Below are positions 1 to 4,626 of a DNA stretch of 5,230 nt, one piece after another. Origin of the DNA: Deltaproteobacteria bacterium (GTDB lineage Bacteria > Myxococcota_A > UBA9160); the NCBI GenBank assembly GCA_003520425.1, contig DOUU01000446.1, positions 1 to 5,230 on the forward strand. The letters run 5' to 3'. The translations under genes were made by a program, and so were the position numbers. Positions within the stretch are counted from its first letter, which is position 1; each line of letters begins with the position of its first letter. The notes below the pieces were generated by a model, which ran no database searches, had not been told where the DNA came from, and was given only the letters and a program-made list of their open reading frames with translations.

Positions 1-847
1 GGCGGGCGGCGCGCAGCTGTGCGAAGGCCTCAAGGGCGGGGCGCAGGTCCACGCCCGGCTTGCCTTCCCGCGCGGCGCTGCGCACCCGTTCTCGCAGCCA
101 GAAGCCCCCGGCTTCGAGCAGGAGCTCCACGGCGCGCGACGCATCGGCCCGGGCGCCGCGGTACTCCTCGGCCCAGTCGAGAAGCTCGGGCAGCGATGCG
201 GCTCCAATCTGCTCGATGCGGCCCATGAGCTGGCGGGCGTCATCTGAAGCGTCGGGCGACCGCCACGGGCTGGTGTCGGGGATCGGAAAGCGGACACGCT
301 GGCAGCGCGATCGGAGCGTCGCGAGCAAGCCTGCGGCGCTCGCTGCTACGAGCACGAGCACGGTCTGCGGCGGCGGCTCTTCGAGCAGCCGCAGCAGGGC
401 GTTCTGCGCTTCGGCGTTAAGCCACTCGGCGTCCTCGATCACCGCCGCGCGCCACTTGCCCTCGTAGGACCGCAGGTGCAGCGCGGCCTGGAGCGCGCGC
501 ACTTGGGCGATGCGCACCCGGGTGTCCTCCTGCCCACGGCCGAGCCACAGAAGGTCGGGATGATCGCCCACGTGGCGGTAGAGCGGCCCCTTTTTCCCCG
601 AGCCGTCGAGGGCGATCTCGCCGCGGTCCGCGGCGGAGCGCCGGCAGGAGGTGCAGCTCTCGCACGGCCGGGGCGGGTCGCCCACGCACACGAGGGCACG
701 CACGAAGTCGAGCGCCGCAGCCGCCGGCGCCGGGCCCGGGCCTGCGAGCAGGTACGCGGAGTGCACGCGGCCGGTTGCGATCGCCCGCCGCAGGGGCGTC
801 TCATCCGCAGCGCTCGTATGCGCGTCCGCGCGCTCATCCGCCGACAT
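1..847 (-). CDS. holB: DNA polymerase III subunit delta' (clamp loader), 3' end beyond window
   Basis: Subunit of the DnaX-type clamp loader that opens and loads the beta sliding clamp during replication. The frame is open from ATG (847-845) to the left edge, giving 282 visible residues; the C-terminus is missing. Seen in order: HSAYLLAGPGP (29-39), a P-loop position without the GKS/T lysine, as is usual for delta' subunits that do not bind ATP; a zinc-module cysteine set C54, C62, C65, C68; HPDLLWL (96-102); VIEDAEWLNAEAQNALLRLL (136-155) followed by EEPP, the highly conserved clamp-loader block; and SRC (180-182), which supplies the trans-acting arginine finger. An in-frame stop (862-860) lies 12 bases upstream with no start codon between, so ATG 847 is the earliest possible start. 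No clear Shine-Dalgarno site precedes it. It is divergent from the rhomboid gene. The close relatives are DnaX tau/gamma, but the degenerate P-loop argues for delta'. Confidence 0.93.
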   Translation of the reverse strand, partial: MSADERADAHTSAADETPLRRAIATGRVHSAYLLAGPGPAPAAAALDFVRALVCVGDPPRPCESCTSCRRSAADRGEIALDGSGKKGPLYRHVGDHPDLLWLGRGQEDTRVRIAQVRALQAALHLRSYEGKWRAAVIEDAEWLNAEAQNALLRLLEEPPPQTVLVLVAASAAGLLATLRSRCQRVRFPIPDTSPWRSPDASDDARQLMGRIEQIGAASLPELLDWAEEYRGARADASRAVELLLEAGGFWLRERVRSAAREGKPGVDLRPALEAFAQLRAAR

Positions 848-869
848 GGGCGCGCGAGTCTAGCGCGCA

Positions 870-898
870 TTGCCCGGCCAGAAGGCCGCCTCCATACT
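870..898 (+). promoter_or_regulatory. Possible sigma70-like promoter for the rhomboid-BMC cluster
   Basis: TTGCCC (870-875) and CATACT (893-898) each match 4 of 6 positions of the sigma70 -35 and -10 consensus and are separated by exactly 17 bases. The spacer contains a short palindrome, GGCC-AGAA-GGCC (876-887). Transcription from this site would begin near 905-906, on or next to the rhomboid ATG, which would make a leaderless message. That would fit the absence of a well-placed Shine-Dalgarno sequence. In GC-rich DNA such matches are weak evidence, so this is a tentative call. Confidence 0.25.
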
Positions 899-905
899 CG
901 GTGGC

Positions 906-1634
906 ATGATCCCTTTGCGGGACGACGTGCCCACGCGCATCGCCCCCACCGTGACCATCTCCCTTGTCGCCCTCAACGTGGCCGCCTTCCTCTACGAGCT
1001 CTCGCTCGGTCCCGGCCGTCGGGGACACGCGGGAGCCGAAGCCTTCATCACAAGCTTCGGCGTGGTTCCGCGGGAGCTGCTCGCGCCGCGGGTGAGCCTG
1101 CGCACCCTGCTCACGCCACTCACCTCGATGTTTCTCCACGGGGGTTTTCTCCACATCGGTGGCAACATGCTCTATCTCTGGATCTTCGGGAACAACGTCG
1201 AGGACTCGATGGGGCGCGTGCGCTTCGTCGTGTTCTACCTGATGTGCGGGATCGCGGCGGCGCTCGCGCAGGTGGTGATGGATCCGTCCTCGAACGTGCC
1301 CGTGGTCGGCGCGTCGGGGGCGATCAGCGGGGTGATGGGCGCCTACCTGATCCTCTATCCGCGGGTGCGGGTCTATACGCTGGTGCCGCTGGGATTCTTC
1401 CTGACGACGATCGCCCTGCCGGCCTGGGCGATGCTCGGCTACTGGATCGTCCTGCAGTTCCTCGGCGCGCTGCCGGCGGTGGCGGGGGCGCAGGCGGAGG
1501 CGGGCGTGGCGTTCTGGGCGCATATTGGAGGCTTCATCGTGGGCGCGGCCACGATCCGGCTGTTCGCGAGGTCGGACTATCTGAATTCGCGCCGGCAGAA
1601 TCCGTGGGCGCCGCAGCGGGTCAGGTGGGGATAG
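906..1634 (+). CDS. Rhomboid family intramembrane serine protease
   Basis: A polytopic inner-membrane protease of 242 residues that would cleave transmembrane substrates within the bilayer. Family hallmarks are visible: an N-terminus of the MIPLRDD type followed by a first hydrophobic segment (about 13-33); HGGFLHIGGNM (78-88), containing H83 and N87 of the HxxxN motif; GASGAISG (135-142) with the nucleophile S137; and AHIGGFIVG (205-213) with the catalytic H206. About six hydrophobic segments can be traced, so the Ser-His dyad is complete and the enzyme should be active. The frame stays open back to a TTG at 870, but ATG 906 is preferred because MIPLRDD is the usual N-terminus of this subfamily. 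It is the first gene of the plus-strand cluster, and its last codons carry the ribosome binding site of the BMC vertex gene that begins one base after its stop. Its substrate is unknown; a role in the microcompartment is only suggested by position. Confidence 0.93.
   Translation: MIPLRDDVPTRIAPTVTISLVALNVAAFLYELSLGPGRRGHAGAEAFITSFGVVPRELLAPRVSLRTLLTPLTSMFLHGGFLHIGGNMLYLWIFGNNVEDSMGRVRFVVFYLMCGIAAALAQVVMDPSSNVPVVGASGAISGVMGAYLILYPRVRVYTLVPLGFFLTTIALPAWAMLGYWIVLQFLGALPAVAGAQAEAGVAFWAHIGGFIVGAATIRLFARSDYLNSRRQNPWAPQRVRWG
1623..1630 (+). promoter_or_regulatory. Ribosome binding site for first BMC-P gene, inside the rhomboid gene
   Basis: AGGTGGGG lies 5 bases before the GTG at 1636 and is formed by the last rhomboid codons (Arg-Trp-Gly-stop). 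Its placement supports the GTG start and suggests translational coupling of the two genes. Confidence 0.6.
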
Positions 1635-1635
1635 C

Positions 1636-1908
1636 GTGTATCTGGCTCGAATTGTCGGCAGGGTGGTGTCGACCCAGAAGCAGGACACGCTGCAGTCCAT
1701 TCCGCTGCAGTGGCTGCAGCCGGTGGACGCGGGGGGGAAGGACCGCGGCGTGCCGCTGGTCGCCGCCGACACCTTCGGGCTGGGGCCCGGCGAGCTGTGC
1801 TACTACATCACGGCCCGGGAAGCGTCGATCGCGCTGTGGAACCTGGATGTTGCGGTGGATGCCGCGGTCGTTGGGAAGGTGGAGCGGATCGACTTGGGTG
1901 AGAAGTGA
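1636..1908 (+). CDS. BMC-P shell vertex protein, EutN/CcmL family (divergent copy)
   Basis: A 90-residue protein of the EutN/CcmL/PduN family, whose pentamers cap the vertices of bacterial microcompartment shells. The start MYLARIVGRVVSTQK (1-15) aligns residue for residue with the second copy at 2068 and with the family pattern. The C-terminal VDAAVVGKVERID (74-86) is the typical closing strand. The length is normal for a single-domain BMC-P. Unlike the second copy it lacks the usual GSSAR-type motif, having ITAREAS (58-64) there, and LQSIPLQWLQPVD replaces the usual GKKLLLV region, so it may be a specialised paralogue. The start is GTG, one base after the rhomboid stop, with a good ribosome binding site. 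The stop codon lies in the first units of the GTGAG repeat array. Family assignment is firm. Which shell it belongs to cannot be told here, since no hexamer gene is visible. Confidence 0.9.
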   Translation: MYLARIVGRVVSTQKQDTLQSIPLQWLQPVDAGGKDRGVPLVAADTFGLGPGELCYYITAREASIALWNLDVAVDAAVVGKVERIDLGEK

Positions 1909-2054
1909 GGGGGTGAGACGTGAGAAGGCAAAGTGAGGGGTGAGAAGTTCAGGTGAGAAGCGAAAGGCGTGAGAAGCCGCGCCTTCTCACGCATGTGCTT
2001 CTCGCGTTCTTGCCCCTCACGTCTCACTGGTACCTCTCACGCCTCACCCCTCAC
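1898..2054. repeat. GTGAG / CTCAC short-unit array forming a large imperfect palindrome
   Basis: On the plus strand GTGAG occurs eight times in the left half (starts 1898, 1905, 1913, 1920, 1933, 1940, 1953, 1969), and its complement CTCAC six times in the right half (starts 1986, 2016, 2023, 2036, 2043, 2050), plus a degenerate CTCGC at 2001. Most spacings are 7, 8 or 13-16 bases, giving a roughly heptameric rhythm of GTGAGAA, GTGAGGG and GTGAGAC units. The two halves are near mirror images, so the transcript could fold into a long interrupted hairpin; the central part is the cleanest. The array starts inside the last codons of the first BMC-P gene and ends immediately before the ribosome binding site of the second. 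It does not encode a recognisable protein. A role in attenuation, mRNA stability or differential expression of the vertex genes is an inference. Confidence 0.88.
1955..2003 (+). other. Central hairpin of the GTGAG palindrome
   Basis: GCGTGAGAAG (1967-1976) and CTTCTCACGC (1983-1992) pair perfectly over 10 bases around a 6-base loop (CCGCGC). A further 7 base pairs, GAGAAGC (1955-1961) with GCTTCTC (1997-2003), extend the stem across an internal loop of 5 and 4 bases. No T-tract follows, so a classical intrinsic terminator is not indicated. It may stabilise or attenuate the transcript between the two vertex genes. Confidence 0.7.
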
Positions 2055-2061
2055 AGGAGGG
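2055..2061 (+). promoter_or_regulatory. Strong ribosome binding site deciding a TTG start
   Basis: AGGAGGG, a near-perfect Shine-Dalgarno sequence, lies 6 bases before TTG at 2068 and directly after the last CTCAC unit of the palindrome. It fixes the unusual TTG as the start of the second BMC-P gene. Confidence 0.8.
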
Positions 2062-2067
2062 TAGCGC

Positions 2068-2352
2068 TTGTACCTCGCGACGGTCGTGGGTGACGTGGTG
2101 AGCACCCATAAGAACGAGCGTCTACAAGGCAAGAAGCTGCTCCTGGTGCGACGGCTCGATCTCGAGATGAAGCCGGAGGGGGTGGAGGTCATCGCGCTCG
2201 ACGTGGTGGACGCGGGCGTGGGGGACAAGGTGCTGGTGGTGCAGGAGGGCTCGAGCGCCCGCAAGATCTTCGACGACCCCTGGATCCCCGTGCAGGCCGT
2301 CATCGTGGGCGTCCTGGACCGCGTCGACATCAAGGGGAAGCAGGTGCTATGA
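2068..2352 (+). CDS. BMC-P shell vertex protein, EutN/CcmL family (canonical copy)
   Basis: A 94-residue member of the EutN/CcmL/PduN family that would form pentamers at microcompartment shell vertices. Seen: MYLATVVGDVVSTHK (1-15); LQGKKLLLVRRLD (19-31), the conserved second-strand region; ALDVVDAGVGDKVLVVQ (43-59); GSSAR (61-65), the typical family motif; and VQAVIVGVLDRVD (75-87). These match the family consensus much better than the first copy does. The start is TTG; the exact alignment with the first copy and the strong upstream ribosome binding site support it. The end overlaps the aldolase start by four bases (ATGA), so the two should be translationally coupled. It is separated from the first BMC-P gene by the GTGAG palindrome. 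Some BMC loci carry several BMC-P paralogues, so two copies side by side are in keeping with a complex shell. Confidence 0.94.
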   Translation: MYLATVVGDVVSTHKNERLQGKKLLLVRRLDLEMKPEGVEVIALDVVDAGVGDKVLVVQEGSSARKIFDDPWIPVQAVIVGVLDRVDIKGKQVL

Positions 2353-2408
2353 ACGATTCGGAGCTTGACGCCATCGCCCTGGAGGTGGTCAGGAGGCTGA
2401 AAGAGGCT
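2349..2408 (+). other. Putative encapsulation peptide of the aldolase (residues 1-20)
   Basis: The first 20 residues include ELDAIALEVVRRLKEA, which would fold as an amphipathic helix with I9, L11, V13, V14 and L17 on or near one face and charged residues opposite. Encapsulation peptides of microcompartment cargo (for example PduP and PduD) are short N- or C-terminal helices of this type joined by a flexible linker. Ordinary DeoC proteins begin near the equivalent of residue 84 here, so this segment is an addition. Binding to the shell is inferred, not shown. Confidence 0.65.
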
Positions 2409-3350
2409 TCAGGGCAGTTGCGAGACGCCAAGTTGCGAGCGGTTGCGAGAGGTGCGGTAGGACAGCCTGCAGGCCGCCCCGCCCCTGTCTCCGCGCTCTC
2501 CGTACAACCGCTGGATGTCTCAAGAGCTCGACCGCTCGAGGACATCTCGTGGCGCGGCCCGCGGATGCTCGCGGCCTGGACGCCGGCGGCGGGCGCACGG
2601 CGAGTGGCCGACTTCGTGGACCACACGCTGCTCAAGCCCGAGGCGACGCGGAAGGACATCCTCAAGCTCTGTGCCGAGGCGCGTGAGCACCGGTTCGCGG
2701 CGGTGTGCGTGAACCCGGGGTGGGTGGAGCTGTGTGCCGGGGAGCTGGCGGGGACGGACGTGGCCGTGGCGAGCGTGTGTGGATTTCCGCTCGGCGCGAC
2801 CACTCCCCGGGCCAAAGCGTCCGAGGCGGGCGAGGCCGTCTCGCGCGGCGCGACCGAGGTGGACATGGTGGCCGCGCTCGGCCGGATCAAGGGCGGCGAG
2901 TGGGCCTACGTCGAGGACGACGTCCGCGCGGTGGTCGAGGCCACGCGCGGAGCGCTGGTCAAGGTGATCATCGAGAGCGCCATCCTCACGCCCGAGGAGA
3001 TCGTGAAGGCGTCCGCCGTCGCGAAGCTGGCCGGCGCGCACTTCGTGAAGACGTCCACCGGCTTCCACGCGGCGGGCGGCGCGACGGCGGATGCGGTGCG
3101 GCTGATGCGACTGACGGTCGGTGACGATCTCGGCGTGAAGGCGGCCGGTGGCGTGCGGGATTGCGCCACCGCGCTGGCGATGATCGGCGCGGGAGCGAGC
3201 CGGATCGGAACGTCGTCGGGGGTGAGCTTCGTCGGCTGCCTGGGGCCGGAGCCGCTGTCCCTGGCCGAGCTGCTCAAGCAACCCGAGGCGCACGCGGCGA
3301 GCTGCCGGAGCGGGACCTGCGCCGTGCCCGCCGGAGGCCAGCCCTACTAG
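2349..3350 (+). CDS. deoC: Deoxyribose-phosphate aldolase, probable microcompartment cargo enzyme
   Basis: Class I aldolase that reversibly splits 2-deoxy-D-ribose-5-phosphate into acetaldehyde and glyceraldehyde-3-phosphate. The barrel spans about residues 84-296: DHTLLKPEAT (91-100), VCVNP (119-123), EVDMV (170-174) with the conserved D172, KVIIES (205-210), the Schiff-base K234 in VKTSTG, K264 in VKAAGGVR, and RIGTSSG (285-291) for phosphate binding. At 333 residues it is clearly longer than ordinary DeoC proteins (about 220-260). The extra parts are an N-terminal helix (1-20), an Ala/Gly/Pro/Arg-rich linker (about 21-82) and a 37-residue tail with LSLAELLKQ and two cysteines (C319, C324). 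The N-terminal helix plus linker is the usual build of a microcompartment-targeted enzyme, and known BMC loci such as that of Haliangium ochraceum include such an aldolase. ATG 2349 overlaps the preceding gene's stop (ATGA). The enzyme assignment is firm; encapsulation is inferred. Confidence 0.94.
   Translation: MNDSELDAIALEVVRRLKEASGQLRDAKLRAVARGAVGQPAGRPAPVSALSVQPLDVSRARPLEDISWRGPRMLAAWTPAAGARRVADFVDHTLLKPEATRKDILKLCAEAREHRFAAVCVNPGWVELCAGELAGTDVAVASVCGFPLGATTPRAKASEAGEAVSRGATEVDMVAALGRIKGGEWAYVEDDVRAVVEATRGALVKVIIESAILTPEEIVKASAVAKLAGAHFVKTSTGFHAAGGATADAVRLMRLTVGDDLGVKAAGGVRDCATALAMIGAGASRIGTSSGVSFVGCLGPEPLSLAELLKQPEAHAASCRSGTCAVPAGGQPY
2418..2450 (+). repeat. Three GTTGCGAG repeats inside the aldolase linker
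   Basis: GTTGCGAG occurs at 2418-2425, 2433-2440 and 2443-2450, with spacings of 15 and 10 bases. Because 10 is not a multiple of three, the copies are read in two frames (QLRDA and KLRAV, then VAR). This suggests the linker grew by duplication at the DNA level rather than by duplication of a peptide unit. Confidence 0.6.
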
Positions 3351-3540
3351 GAAGGCGCGCTCGAAGCGGCCGGGTCTTCGCGGCGGCGCCGAGATCCGTC
3401 CCGCCCCTTCGCACTGATACCAGACCTTTACGTTTCGTTGACGCAGACGGTGCCCTAGCGGGTGCACTCTAGTACTGCCCGGCTACCCCGGTGCCCGGGA
3501 CTGGCCGTGCAGCACTCACCTGCCAGGGGGTCGCTGGAGC
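3351..3540. other. Intergenic gap between the BMC cluster and the glycan genes
   Basis: These 190 bases hold the possible hairpin above and a short AT-richer patch (about 3415-3445, including TTTACG and TTGACG). The patch could hold a promoter for the glycan genes, but no -10 element at proper spacing was found. No reading frame resembling a protein and no RNA gene was recognised. Confidence 0.5.
3354..3390 (+). terminator. Possible terminator hairpin after deoC
   Basis: Four bases after the deoC stop, GGCGC (3354-3358) can pair with GCGCC (3386-3390), and CGAAG (3362-3366) with CTTCG (3376-3380) inside it. The structure is GC-rich and well placed for ending the BMC transcript, but no T-tract follows, so it may act only as an mRNA 3' end or not at all. 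Confidence 0.35.
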
Positions 3541-4626
3541 GTGACGAGCAGCAGGGCGGCGAGCGTGATGCCGGCGCGGGTCGCCGGTGGGACCGGAGAG
3601 CTCGGATCGGCCGATGCACGTGCGGCCGCGGCCCGGCGCCGTCGGCGCGTCCTCTTCATCTGCGGATCGCTGAATCAGACGACCATGATGCACCAGATCG
3701 GTCGGCACCTGACCGGTCACGAGTGCTTCTACACACCCTTCTACACCGACGGGTTGTTGCACTTCCTGAGCCGCCGTGGGCTCCTCGACTTCACGATCCT
3801 CGGCGGCGAGATGCGTCGGATGACGGACGCGTACCTCCGCGACGAGGGCCTGCCGCTGGACGAGCGCGGGCGGCGCGGGGGTTACGACCTCGTGGTCTCG
3901 GGGACCGACCTGCTGATCCAGCGCAACGTGCGGGGCAGGCCGCTCGTGCTGGTGCAGGAGGGGATGACGGACCCCGAGGGCCTGGCGTATCGCCTGGTGC
4001 GCGCATTGCGCCTGCCGCGCTGGCTCGCCAGCACCGCCACCACCGGGCTCTCGCTGGCCTACAGCAAGTTCTGCGTGGCCTCCGAGGGATACCGCGATCT
4101 GTTCGCCGCCAAGGGCGTACCCGCGGAGCGGATGGTGGTCACGGGCATCCCGAACTTCGACAACTGTCGCGCCTTCATGCGGAACGACTTCCCCCATCAC
4201 GGCTACGTCCTGGTCGCGACCTCGGACACGCGGGAGACGTTCAAACGCGACCGGCGCCGGCGGTTTTTCGCGCGGGTCGAGCAGATCGCCCGCGGCCGGC
4301 CGTTGGTCTTCAAGCTGCACCCCAACGAGAACGTGGAGCGCTCGAGCGCCGAGATCCGGGCGTGGTTCCCGGAGGCGCTGGTGTTCGCGGCGGGCAACAC
4401 GAACCACATGATCGCCAACTGCGACGTCCTGATCACGCAGTACTCCAGCGTGGTGTACGTGGGGCTGGCCCTCGGCAAGGAGTGCCACTCGTACTTCGAC
4501 GTGGCCCGCCTGCGGTCGCTGCTGCCGCTGCAGAACGGCGGCAGGTCGTCGCGCAACATCGCCCGGGTGTGCGAGGGCGTGCTGGCGCGGCCGCCCAGGC
4601 GCGCCCCGGTGGCGGCGGTCTCGTGA
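3541..4626 (+). CDS. GT-B-like surface-glycan protein, CDP-glycerol transferase / epimerase-like
   Basis: A 361-residue soluble protein, probably a transferase of a surface-polysaccharide pathway; the exact reaction is not known. Visible: a basic N-terminal stretch (RRRRR, 32-36) leading into VLFICGSLNQTTMMHQI (37-53), the first strand and loop of a Rossmann-like domain; GYDLVVSGTDLLIQ (114-127); TGIPNFDN (201-208); VFKLHPNENV (256-265); and CDVLITQYSSVVYVGLALGK (294-313). KxHPxE plus a D-x-x-I-T-x-Y-S-S-block resembles the C-terminal half of CDP-glycerol glycerophosphotransferases and UDP-GlcNAc 2-epimerase-like GT-B proteins. No membrane segment or signal peptide is evident. The start is uncertain: GTG 3541, GTG 3565 and ATG 3568 are all possible; the longest is given, but the first 30 or so residues look poorly conserved and ATG 3568 is a good alternative. 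Its last bases overlap the SpsF-like gene (GTGA), so the two act as an operon and probably in one glycan pathway. Confidence 0.75.
   Translation: MTSSRAASVMPARVAGGTGELGSADARAAAARRRRRVLFICGSLNQTTMMHQIGRHLTGHECFYTPFYTDGLLHFLSRRGLLDFTILGGEMRRMTDAYLRDEGLPLDERGRRGGYDLVVSGTDLLIQRNVRGRPLVLVQEGMTDPEGLAYRLVRALRLPRWLASTATTGLSLAYSKFCVASEGYRDLFAAKGVPAERMVVTGIPNFDNCRAFMRNDFPHHGYVLVATSDTRETFKRDRRRRFFARVEQIARGRPLVFKLHPNENVERSSAEIRAWFPEALVFAAGNTNHMIANCDVLITQYSSVVYVGLALGKECHSYFDVARLRSLLPLQNGGRSSRNIARVCEGVLARPPRRAPVAAVS

Noticed and set aside
870..905. TTG at 870 as the rhomboid start
   Set aside because: It would add 12 residues not typical of the family before MIPLRDD, and it has no ribosome binding site.
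834..1772. Minus-strand open frame opposite the rhomboid gene (312 codons)
   Set aside because: Composition is dominated by His, Arg, Glu and Pro as expected for the antisense of GC-rich coding DNA, and the plus strand holds a complete rhomboid protease.
476..1936. Long plus-strand open frame (486 codons) running through the end of holB, the rhomboid and the first BMC-P gene
   Set aside because: It is Arg/Gly/Ala-rich with no family motifs and overlaps three genes with clear motifs in other frames; a typical GC-rich shadow frame.
1898..2054. Reading the GTGAG array as a CRISPR or as an insertion-sequence end
   Set aside because: The units are only 5-8 bases with no spacers of uniform length, there is no transposase, and no target-site duplication was seen.
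2520..3467. Minus-strand open frame opposite deoC (315 codons)
   Set aside because: No recognisable motifs; antisense shadow of the aldolase barrel.
3427..3476. Promoter for the glycan genes at TTTACG/TTGACG
   Set aside because: No -10 hexamer at 16-18 bases from either element; the nearest AT-rich word (TAGTAC, from 3470) is 26 bases away from TTGACG.
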